DNA of 29,926 nt. Source: a virus. Below the pieces are notes generated by a model, which was not told where the DNA came from, did not search any database, and worked only from the letters and a program-made list of their open reading frames with translations. The stretch covers positions 1-29,926 of the IMG/VR virus record IMGVR_UViG_3300024262_000170, one strand, 5' to 3'. The position numbers and the translations under genes were made by a program. Of this stretch, positions 1 through 6,477 are shown one piece after another (the first letter of the stretch is position 1; every line of letters starts with the position of its first letter).

Positions 1-926
1 CGGGGTTGCCTGCTGGTGGCTGGATCACCAAACTAAAGAGGGTAGGCGATAAAATACTTGTTAACATCAAAGAAGTGCCAAAAGTCTTATATGATTTGAT
101 TAAAAACGGAGCATATAAGAGGATATCTAGTGAGATTTTAGACAATTATAATGAGCCCAGCACTAAGAAAATATATAAAAAGGTTCTCTCGGCAATAGCT
201 TTTTTGGGTGCTGATCTACCGGCAGTAACCAATTTAAAAGATATTGCTGCCTTATATGATTTTGATGAAAATGCTAAATTAATTATATATGAAAAGGTCG
301 AAAATAAACAGACTGAAAAGGTCGAAAAAACAAGAAAGGAGTATATTATGCCAAACGGAATCAAGATCACTGAAGTAGAAGGAAAGAAATATGTCGCAGT
401 GGAAGATTTTGAGAAACTAGAAAAGGAGAAAGAGGCAGCAGATAAAGAGAAGGAAACAGCCAAAGGATTCAAAGAAAAATTTGAAGCCGAAGAGAAAAAA
501 GCTAAAGAAGCACAAGAAAAATTAGATAAAACTAACGAAGAAAAACGAGCTGCTGAAATTAAAACCTTTATTGATATTAATTGCTCAGAGACCAATATGC
601 GGTTTCTTCCTAAACAGAAGGAGATTATGATGGCTCTTGTAGAGTCGGCTTCTGATGAAAAGAAGATAAAGTTTACCGCAGATGGTAAAGAGACAGAAAT
701 TTCTCAAAGATATCTTCTGGAAGAATTTATCAAATTACAACCTAACTTTTCAGATTCTATCTTTACTGAATTAAGCAAAGGTGGAGAAGAAGAGGAAGAA
801 GGGGAAGATAAATTAACTTCGGAAGAGAAGAAGGTTCAGAAATACATAGATGAGCATAAAGGCGTATCTTACCGCGATGCGGTATTGGCCGTTTTAGATA
901 CTACTGAACCTAAGAAGAAAAAATAA
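1..926 (+). CDS. Capsid maturation protease/scaffold fusion (partial, 5' end missing)
   Basis: The frame is open from the window edge, so the true start lies upstream; the TTG at 6 has no ribosome binding site. The visible first ~95 residues (GAYKRISSEI, then LGADLPAVTNLKD) resemble the end of Mu protein I-type head maturation proteases and related clostridial phage proteins. The catalytic part would lie upstream and is not seen. Residues ~130-185 (numbered from the TTG) are a Lys/Glu-rich coiled coil typical of a scaffold, and the tail is acidic then lysine-rich. The gene sits immediately before the decoration and major capsid genes, the usual place for protease plus scaffold. An internal start at 348 probably gives a free scaffold. 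The protease assignment rests on weak similarity; the scaffold character is clear. Confidence 0.7.
   Translation, partial: GLPAGGWITKLKRVGDKILVNIKEVPKVLYDLIKNGAYKRISSEILDNYNEPSTKKIYKKVLSAIAFLGADLPAVTNLKDIAALYDFDENAKLIIYEKVENKQTEKVEKTRKEYIMPNGIKITEVEGKKYVAVEDFEKLEKEKEAADKEKETAKGFKEKFEAEEKKAKEAQEKLDKTNEEKRAAEIKTFIDINCSETNMRFLPKQKEIMMALVESASDEKKIKFTADGKETEISQRYLLEEFIKLQPNFSDSIFTELSKGGEEEEEGEDKLTSEEKKVQKYIDEHKGVSYRDAVLAVLDTTEPKKKK
348..926 (+). CDS. Nested scaffold protein from internal start
   Basis: An in-frame ATG at 348 lies 6 nt after the Shine-Dalgarno AAAGGAG (335-341), as strong as those of free-standing genes here. It would yield a 192-residue protein beginning MPNGIKITEVEGKKYVAVED. The product contains only the coiled-coil and C-terminal scaffold part. 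Separate in-frame expression of the scaffold from the 3' part of the protease gene is known for Mu I/Z and lambda C/Nu3. Inference: this phage makes both a long protease-scaffold and an excess of free scaffold for prohead assembly. Confidence 0.6.
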   Translation: MPNGIKITEVEGKKYVAVEDFEKLEKEKEAADKEKETAKGFKEKFEAEEKKAKEAQEKLDKTNEEKRAAEIKTFIDINCSETNMRFLPKQKEIMMALVESASDEKKIKFTADGKETEISQRYLLEEFIKLQPNFSDSIFTELSKGGEEEEEGEDKLTSEEKKVQKYIDEHKGVSYRDAVLAVLDTTEPKKKK

Positions 927-963
927 TTTAATAAAATTAACTAAAGAAAAGAGGTGTTAAATA

Positions 964-1362
964 ATGTCTCAAGCTACTGCTGGAACTTTAGATATAACTT
1001 TTAAAGCTGGTGAGGCCTTAACTAATTATCAATATCATTTTGTAAAACTTGATGGGTCTGGTGGTATTGTTCATTGTGATACTGCCGGCGAACTTTCTAT
1101 CGGAATTTTACAGAATTATCCTGCTGACAAAAAGGCTGCCAGGGTAAGATTATTAGGTACGAGTAAATTGGTTATGGCTGCAACATGCAGTGAAAATGCA
1201 CTCTTAACTCCTACTGTTACTGACGGACACGGGGCCGTAGCAGTTACAGATAAAGATTATGTCGGAGCAATAGCTCTGGAAGAATCCACTGCTGCAGTAG
1301 GTGGATTATATGATGTAATAGAAGTTTTAATTACTAAATTGCATCTTAAAGTTACCGTTTAA
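964..1362 (+). CDS. Capsid decoration protein (DUF2190-like)
   Basis: The 132-residue protein is rich in beta-strand, Gly, Ala, Thr and Val, with the layout of small capsid decoration or head-fibre proteins of the DUF2190 type (ITFKAGEALTNYQYHFVKL near the start, SIGILQNYPADKKAARVRL in the middle). Such proteins bind the outside of the assembled HK97-fold shell and stabilise it. Its position between scaffold and major capsid protein is the canonical place. The start is an ATG 8 nt after AGAGGTG. The family name is recalled from general features and is less certain than the role. Confidence 0.7.
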   Translation: MSQATAGTLDITFKAGEALTNYQYHFVKLDGSGGIVHCDTAGELSIGILQNYPADKKAARVRLLGTSKLVMAATCSENALLTPTVTDGHGAVAVTDKDYVGAIALEESTAAVGGLYDVIEVLITKLHLKVTV

Positions 1363-1396
1363 TAAATAATTAATAAAAGAAAGGAGTTGAAAATAA

Positions 1397-2323
1397 ATGC
1401 CAGAACTTAATAATGTTCATAGAGATCAAATATTAACTAATATTTCCGTACAATACCGTAATGCGGCTTATGTCGGAACAGAAATAATGCCGATTGTACC
1501 GGTTAAAAAGAAATCGGATATATATTATATATATGATTCTAAGGCTGATCGGTTTAGGATTCCCAAGACTTTAAGGGCACCCAAGACCGAATCAAGAACT
1601 GTGGATTGGAAAGTAGACACTGATGGTTATGTCTGTGATGAGCATGCCTTAAATGATTTAATCGATGATATAGAAAGAGACAACGCAGACAAACCTCTAA
1701 ATCTTGAAGTAGATACCGTAGAATTTTTAACCGACATTGTTACTTTAGGTTTAGAGATGAGGATTAAAGATATGTTGGAAGCAAGTTTAACTAAGGTTAC
1801 TCCGACCATTAAATGGGATGTTTATAATCAAGCTACCCCTGATTTAGACTCTGATCCTATAGGAGATATTGAAACCGGGAAGGCTGCTATACATGCAGTA
1901 ATTTTCAGAGAGCCCAATGTATTGCTATTAGGAAAGGCCGTCTATGATAAGCTGAAACACCATCCCCAGATTTTAAAACTGATTCAATATAGCCAAAAGG
2001 GTGTACTCACTACTGATCTTATGGCTGAATTATTTGGAGTAAAAAAAGTAATCATCGGCGAAGCTGGTTATAATACAGCCAAAGAAGGTAAGACCGCGGT
2101 TTTATCTTATCTCTGGGGCAAGAATGCCATATTAGCCTATGTAGAGCCTAAGCCCGGAATAAAGAAATTCTCTTTGGGTTATACCTTTCAGTCTCAAAAA
2201 TTTCAAACCAGAAGGGCAAGAATAGAAGTAAAACATAGTGATTGGTTTGAAGTGGGCGACATAGAAACTGAAAAAATAGTTTGTGTTGATTGTGGATATA
2301 GAATAGAACCAGCAATTACCTAA
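1397..2323 (+). CDS. Major capsid protein
   Basis: The 308-residue protein has the size and features of an HK97-fold capsid protein. Its N-terminal segment (NVHRDQILTNISVQYRNAAY, then GTEIMPIVPVKKKSDIYYIY) matches the start of major capsid proteins of the Mu T / gpE-like group. The C-terminus carries VEPKPGIKKFSLGYTFQSQ and a Cys-Val-Asp-Cys motif. It follows the decoration gene, with AAGGAG placed 8 nt before the ATG. A stem-loop (2335-2363) follows the stop and may separate its expression from the next gene. It forms the head shell. Confidence 0.85.
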   Translation: MPELNNVHRDQILTNISVQYRNAAYVGTEIMPIVPVKKKSDIYYIYDSKADRFRIPKTLRAPKTESRTVDWKVDTDGYVCDEHALNDLIDDIERDNADKPLNLEVDTVEFLTDIVTLGLEMRIKDMLEASLTKVTPTIKWDVYNQATPDLDSDPIGDIETGKAAIHAVIFREPNVLLLGKAVYDKLKHHPQILKLIQYSQKGVLTTDLMAELFGVKKVIIGEAGYNTAKEGKTAVLSYLWGKNAILAYVEPKPGIKKFSLGYTFQSQKFQTRRARIEVKHSDWFEVGDIETEKIVCVDCGYRIEPAIT

Positions 2324-2334
2324 TAAATAAAATT

Positions 2335-2363
2335 AGAGGGGGAGGATTATGTTCTCTCCCTCT
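2335..2363 (+). promoter_or_regulatory. Hairpin after the capsid gene with a short leader ORF
   Basis: AGAGGGGGAG (2335-2344) pairs with CTCTCCCTCT (2354-2363) over 10 bp, one of them G-U, with a 9-nt loop. No T-run follows, so it is not a classical terminator. The arm contains a GGAGG just before an ATG (2349) that opens a 15-codon frame ending at 2396, inside the next gene. It could be an mRNA processing or stability element that boosts capsid protein, or a translational-coupling leader. Confidence 0.5.
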
Positions 2364-2382
2364 GATTATAAGGGAGATTTAG

Positions 2383-3090
2383 ATGTCTTTTTGTGATGAT
2401 ATTGATGTATTGACTAATCTAAATATGTCAGCAACCGAAGTGCCTACTTTATTATTGGCTAAGGCTATTATTAAAGCTGATGCAGAAGTAAGGGCAGCTT
2501 TTTCGTCTGATATGTTGGCTGCCCTTGATGTCTTTGGTGAGAAGGATGAATCGATAACTACTGCAGAAGTCGAGATTACCGAAGATAAAATTACCGTAGA
2601 TATCGATATTCCTACCGGGGCAAGGATTCAATTTAAGACTACTGATAAATTGCCCGATCCTTTGGTAGCAGATATCGTATATTATGCCATACGTTTGGAT
2701 TCTACTCATATAAAAGTGGCTATCAGGAAAGACGATGCAATATCCGGTATTCAAATAGATATAACCGATCAAGGGACAGGAACGCATACAATTAAACGAT
2801 TATTCCCGGCTATCGTAGAATCTTTAACTGAGGATATTGCCTCTTATTATGTAATGCGGGGCCTGTATTCAGGGAAATCACCGAGCATAAATACCTGGAT
2901 CGATAAATATAAAGACGCAAAAGAGACCCTTAAAGATATTGCCGAAGGTAGGAAACAGATTGAAGGTATTACCATAGACGTGGGGGCAATTCAATCTACT
3001 ACAAAAGACTATAAACGGACCTTCGATGAAAGGGATGAAACTAATTGGAAAACTGATCCTAATAAATTAGAGGATCTGGCCGATGACTAA
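2383..3090 (+). CDS. Head-tail connector (gp6/DUF1320-like) with inserted beta domain
   Basis: Residues 1-50 (VLTNLNMSATEVPTLLLAKA) and 140-235 (helical, SLTEDIASYYVMRGL, ending in a D/E-rich tail) are those of a small helical head-completion or adaptor protein, normally ~130-150 residues. Residues ~60-138 interrupt it with a strand-rich domain (DPLVADIVYYAIR, then GIQIDITDQGTGTHTIKRL). That phrase is characteristic of small beta-sandwich modules seen in phage tail and fibre proteins. The gene lies between the capsid and gpG-like genes and overlaps the latter by 8 nt. The connector role is inferred mainly from position and fold type. AGGGAG precedes the ATG. Confidence 0.7.
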   Translation: MSFCDDIDVLTNLNMSATEVPTLLLAKAIIKADAEVRAAFSSDMLAALDVFGEKDESITTAEVEITEDKITVDIDIPTGARIQFKTTDKLPDPLVADIVYYAIRLDSTHIKVAIRKDDAISGIQIDITDQGTGTHTIKRLFPAIVESLTEDIASYYVMRGLYSGKSPSINTWIDKYKDAKETLKDIAEGRKQIEGITIDVGAIQSTTKDYKRTFDERDETNWKTDPNKLEDLADD

Positions 3091-3640
3091 TGGAGCATTA
3101 ATCAGTTATGAGATTAAAAACGACGAGAAGGTAAAGGCTCTATTAAAAAAAGCCGGGAATAAAGCTAAAGATCTTAGGATTCCTTTAAAACGGTGCGGTA
3201 TTTTAATGCTTAGATCTATTGATAAAAACTTTAGAGCAGAGGGCAGGCCTAAAAGGTGGGCTCCACTTTCCCCTATGACTATAGCTATGCGGAGAAAAGA
3301 AGGAAAAGGAGCGAAGATCCTGCAGGATACCGGACATGGAAAAGGCTCTATTGTCTATAAAGTAGTATCTAATCAGAAAGCACAGATCGGAACTAATCTT
3401 GGTTATATGAAAATACACCAGGAAGGCGGGTCAATTAAGATACCGGCCAGGGATATTTACCCGGTAAAAGCGAAGGCTTTACATTTTGTTATCGGTGGAG
3501 AAGATATATTTGTTAAACACGTTCACCAGAAGGCAAGAATAGTCAAGATACCACAAAGGAAATTTTTGCTCTTCCAGGAAGAGGATAAAAAGAATATAGT
3601 TAAAGTTTTTACTGAATATTTAGAGGAGATAACCAGATGA
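3083..3640 (+). CDS. Virion morphogenesis / tail completion protein (Mu gpG-like)
   Basis: The 185-residue basic protein belongs to the phage virion morphogenesis family (Mu gpG). Typical marks are SIDKNFRAEGRPKRWAPLSP near residue 50, ILQDTGHGKGSIVYKV near 90, and the C-terminal PQRKFLLFQEED followed by a helix. These proteins act at the head-tail junction during tail completion. The start overlaps the connector gene by 8 nt and the end overlaps the next gene by 4 nt (ATGA), consistent with translational coupling. Confidence 0.85.
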   Translation: MTNGALISYEIKNDEKVKALLKKAGNKAKDLRIPLKRCGILMLRSIDKNFRAEGRPKRWAPLSPMTIAMRRKEGKGAKILQDTGHGKGSIVYKVVSNQKAQIGTNLGYMKIHQEGGSIKIPARDIYPVKAKALHFVIGGEDIFVKHVHQKARIVKIPQRKFLLFQEEDKKNIVKVFTEYLEEITR

Positions 3641-4083
3641 AATTAGAGACAATCTGGAATAAAATTAAAACCATTTTAGAAGAGGATACCGTTTTAAATC
3701 CTTATATTCAGGTGGTATATTCGGGGACCAGGGATAATATTCCGGTTAATATGTTTCCCTGTATTATATTAGAGCCTACCAATGCACCGGAAGAACCGGT
3801 AACCATGCCTCACAAAATGGAGATAAATTTTACTGTCACTATCTGGGCCTATATAAAAATATTTGATGTGGATAAACAGATAGTCGGAGATGCCACCACC
3901 AAAGGGGTGCTTGACATTAATTTCGATATTAAGAAAGCCCTGGGGGCTCACATAGATCTGGATGGAGAATGTCTATATTTTAGCTTCCCGAATACCAGAT
4001 TTGATTTTGACTCTTATCCGTTCAGGGGGGTAGGAATTGATATGCAAATAACTTTAAGGCAAAATTTTGTAACCAGGGAATAA
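3637..4083 (+). CDS. Probable tail terminator protein
   Basis: The 148-residue alpha/beta protein starts with a helix (LETIWNKIKTILEED) and continues with strands (NMFPCIILEPTNAPE, then KMEINFTVTIWAYI). This is the usual layout of phage neck and tail-terminator proteins such as Mu gp37-like and lambda gpU-like. These cap the tail tube and set its end. The position right after the gpG-like gene and before the tube gene supports the call. The ATG overlaps the previous stop (ATGA). No catalytic motif is visible. Confidence 0.65.
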   Translation: MKLETIWNKIKTILEEDTVLNPYIQVVYSGTRDNIPVNMFPCIILEPTNAPEEPVTMPHKMEINFTVTIWAYIKIFDVDKQIVGDATTKGVLDINFDIKKALGAHIDLDGECLYFSFPNTRFDFDSYPFRGVGIDMQITLRQNFVTRE

Positions 4084-4098
4084 AAAGAGGGTGATCTT

Positions 4099-4287
4099 AT
4101 GTTATTAAAATATAATCGTAATAGCGAATTGGAAGTAGTCGGATTAGGAACTTTCAAGCCTAATGAATTCGTAGTAACTGATGATGAAGCAAAGGCAAAA
4201 AAATATTTAGACTCCGGCTATTTTGATTTAGTCAAAGAGAAAAAGAGAAAAGTTAAAAAATCTAAAAAGAAAGGAGTTGACAAATAA
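4099..4287 (+). CDS. Small basic protein before the tail tube gene
   Basis: The 62-residue protein has a short folded N-terminal part (LLKYNRNSELEVVGLGTFKP) and a strongly basic C-terminus (KEKKRKVKKSKKKGVDK). Small proteins at this position occur in Mu-like and other phages, often as accessory tail proteins of unknown role. AGAGGGTG lies upstream of the ATG, and its TAA overlaps the ATG of the tube gene. The basic tail suggests nucleic acid or acidic-surface binding, but this is only inference. Confidence 0.6.
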   Translation: MLLKYNRNSELEVVGLGTFKPNEFVVTDDEAKAKKYLDSGYFDLVKEKKRKVKKSKKKGVDK

Positions 4288-5795
4288 TGCCACAAGGAAA
4301 CAGAGGATTTATAGGAATTAAAAAAGAGGTTAAATGGAAAACAAGAGTAGATGGTGTTAACGATGTTTATTTACCTTTTGTATCTGAAGGTTTAACCAGG
4401 GATATTGAGGATGTTATAAGCGCTATACAAAGAGGGATACTTGATGAGCCAAAATCCTACCAGGGCGAAAAAGCCTTTGGGGGTCCTTTGGTGGTAGAAG
4501 TGCATCCGTTGAGTATCGGTCATATATTTAGAAGTGCTTTAGGTGCTCCCTCTGATGGCGGGTTTGCCGATTTTACCGAGACCGAGATATGTGATTGTGA
4601 AACAGAATGGGATTCTGTTGATACAACTATAACCAGCTTGGATTCTGTTGATAAGAAAAAAGGTTCATATTCGTCTAAAATACAAGTTACTAAGGGGCAT
4701 GTTACTACCAATGTTATAGCCTCTGCTGTAATAGTTGAACGTGATTTAGTTGGGCCTCCGGCTGTTACTCAATATAAGTTCTGGTTAAAGTGTGATAAAG
4801 TTACTGCTGATGGTAATTTAAAGTTTAGAATTAGTGAAGATGAACTCGGTGGGGCTACAGGGACCCATGACGACGTAGATATTCCAGCGATGCTTGTAGC
4901 GGGAGTTTGGACAGAGCATACCATTAATATAGTTAACATAGCTGAAATGGATAAAGCAATTAGTATTGCTTTAATAATGGAAGACGAGATGGATGAATTT
5001 GCAGTCCGGATTGATGATGTTAAGGTAGTAGTTGCTGGTGAAGCTACCAAAGCCTATAAGCATATATTTACCCCAATGCAGACCTTAGCTGAAGAATTTG
5101 GTGCAGGTCAAAAGGATACTCCATTATGGCCTTATACTCTGGAAGTATTCCGAGATGAAAGTAATAAATCTTATCAGTTCTTAGGCTGTGTGGTTAATAC
5201 TCTTGGTTTGAGTTTTTCCATTACCGATAAAATCTTAAAAGCTAATCTGGGAATTATTGCTGGGAATGCTGGTTATGTAGATCCAAAGACTGGAAACTCA
5301 CTTGAAGCCACTAATCCATTTGTCTGGTCCGATGCCAAGATTTATTTGGGTTTAAAAGCTACAACTTTAGTTGAGGATGATAGATATAATGATTTAGAAA
5401 GTTTTACTCTAAACTGGGATAATAAGTGTGTAGCTAAATATGCCTTAAATAATACGGCCACACCTAGAAAGATAATTAGAACCGGTTATAGGGAAATACC
5501 TGTTAGCTTTACGGTGGACTTTACCGATAAAACTGAATATGATTTATTCCTTGCTGGAACTGAACGGCAGATGATAATTAAATTTGAAGGCGCAGTTATT
5601 ACGGGTGATGCCGCTTCAACTAAATTTAGCTTACAGTTCGATATACCTTTACTTAGATATTTAGCATGGCCTATTGGTATAAGCGGTCCGGGAAGGATAT
5701 CCGTTGCGGTTACCGGAAAGGCAAAGTATAGCTCTACTTACGCACTTTTAGTTACTTTGATTGATGATCAACCGCATACTATATATGCAGGTTAA
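4287..5795 (+). CDS. Tail tube protein with inserted carbohydrate-binding-like domain
   Basis: Residues 1-98 and 255-502 form a siphovirus tail tube protein: GGPLVVEVHPLSIGHIFRSA, then KHIFTPMQTL, LEVFRDESNKSYQFLGCVVN and TLGLSFSITDKILKANLG. Residues ~100-252 are extra and sit in one loop of the tube fold. The insert starts ETEWDSVDTTITSLDSVDKK, is strand-rich, and ends DEFAVRIDDVKVV, which is the usual closing strand of jelly-roll carbohydrate-binding modules. The 502-residue length exceeds a plain tube protein by about this insert. Each copy along the tail could display one such domain. The start ATG follows AAAGGAG. Confidence 0.8.
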   Translation: MPQGNRGFIGIKKEVKWKTRVDGVNDVYLPFVSEGLTRDIEDVISAIQRGILDEPKSYQGEKAFGGPLVVEVHPLSIGHIFRSALGAPSDGGFADFTETEICDCETEWDSVDTTITSLDSVDKKKGSYSSKIQVTKGHVTTNVIASAVIVERDLVGPPAVTQYKFWLKCDKVTADGNLKFRISEDELGGATGTHDDVDIPAMLVAGVWTEHTINIVNIAEMDKAISIALIMEDEMDEFAVRIDDVKVVVAGEATKAYKHIFTPMQTLAEEFGAGQKDTPLWPYTLEVFRDESNKSYQFLGCVVNTLGLSFSITDKILKANLGIIAGNAGYVDPKTGNSLEATNPFVWSDAKIYLGLKATTLVEDDRYNDLESFTLNWDNKCVAKYALNNTATPRKIIRTGYREIPVSFTVDFTDKTEYDLFLAGTERQMIIKFEGAVITGDAASTKFSLQFDIPLLRYLAWPIGISGPGRISVAVTGKAKYSSTYALLVTLIDDQPHTIYAG

Positions 5796-5898
5796 GGTAA
5801 AACCCTAAGGGCGGAGTTAAAATTTCGTTAAATAGGCTATCCTAGTTAGCGATTTTGGGGTATTCTGTTTAGTTATCTAATAATAAGGAGGGATTATT

Positions 5899-6318
5899 AT
5901 GCCTAAAAATAAAAAAGATATTAAAAAAGAAACAAAACTTGAAGGATTAAAAGTTGTAGGTGGAAAAGATAGTTACAATCCGGCCAAAGAAAAGAAAGTT
6001 GAAAAGGAAAAGTTCTATACTTCTCCGGTTAAAATAGGGGATAAAGAGTATATAATCAAGCCTCTTTCTATGCTGGATATTAAGAAATTAAACATAGAAA
6101 AGAAGAAAGTAAAAAATGAAGATGAGATTGCAGTTTACGATTATAGTTTTTATACCCTATTGACTGTAATTAAAAAATGGAATCCAGAAGCAAAGGATAT
6201 AACTATAGATCAATTTGAAGAGATGATTGATGTTGATGATTTTGAAAGAGTACAGGCAGCAATCGTGCAAATAGCCGGGTTAAAAAAATATTTCAGGCCG
6301 GGGGGTTCCGGGAAATAA
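5899..6318 (+). CDS. Tail assembly chaperone (gpG-type, zero-frame product)
   Basis: The 139-residue charged protein lies between tube and tape measure genes, the fixed place of tail chaperones. Residues ~40-135 (PVKIGDKEYIIKPLSMLDIK, then FEEMIDVDDFERVQAAIVQI) match the helical, acidic pattern of this group. It coats the tape measure during tail assembly and is absent from the virion in known cases. The gene has AAGGAGGGAT upstream. It ends GGSGK-stop just after a run of six G, where a -1 frameshift gives the longer product. Confidence 0.8.
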   Translation: MPKNKKDIKKETKLEGLKVVGGKDSYNPAKEKKVEKEKFYTSPVKIGDKEYIIKPLSMLDIKKLNIEKKKVKNEDEIAVYDYSFYTLLTVIKKWNPEAKDITIDQFEEMIDVDDFERVQAAIVQIAGLKKYFRPGGSGK

Positions 6319-6476
6319 CAAAAGTCTTATCTTTTGCCTATGGTTATGGGTATAAAGATATCCTGGCAATTCCCCCTAATGATCTAGACTGGATAATGGA
6401 AGATGCCCGCGAAGTCTATAATCTAAAAATGACTTTTTATAAGGCATTTTTGGCTTTTATGGGGGTGAAAAAGTAG
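5899..6476 (+). CDS. Tail assembly chaperone, -1 frameshift product (gpGT-type)
   Basis: The heptamer GGGGGGT at 6300-6306 is read in frame as CCG GGG GGT. Slipping back one base lets both tRNAs re-pair on GGG GGG. The -1 frame is then open from the slip site to TAG at 6474-6476, adding a helical segment that begins FREITKVLSFAYGYGYKDIL and ends FLAFMGVKK, giving about 192 residues. The extension has no start or ribosome binding site of its own and ends 1 nt before the tape measure start. A G/GT pair made by -1 slippage is conserved in long-tailed phages (lambda G/GT), so this is a confident inference. Confidence 0.85.
6300..6306 (+). promoter_or_regulatory. -1 ribosomal frameshift slippery site
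   Basis: G GGG GGT fits the X XXY YYZ pattern for tandem -1 slippage. It lies 10 nt before the zero-frame stop (6316-6318), so frameshifting bypasses that stop. No strong downstream stem is obvious by eye. Confidence 0.75.
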
Positions 6477-6477
6477 A

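Noticed and set aside
6-347. Start of the first gene at the TTG at position 6
   Set aside because: The frame is open to the window edge and no ribosome site precedes the TTG; the gene is better called partial at its 5' end.
146-595. Long reverse-strand open frame over the scaffold gene
   Set aside because: It is the complement of a Lys/Glu-rich coiled-coil gene, giving a Ser/Phe-rich shadow frame with no ribosome site.
5796-5898. Promoter or terminator in the 103-bp gap before the tail chaperone
   Set aside because: Only 4-bp inverted repeats (e.g. TAGG-CTAT-CCTA) and no clear -35/-10 pair or T-run are visible.
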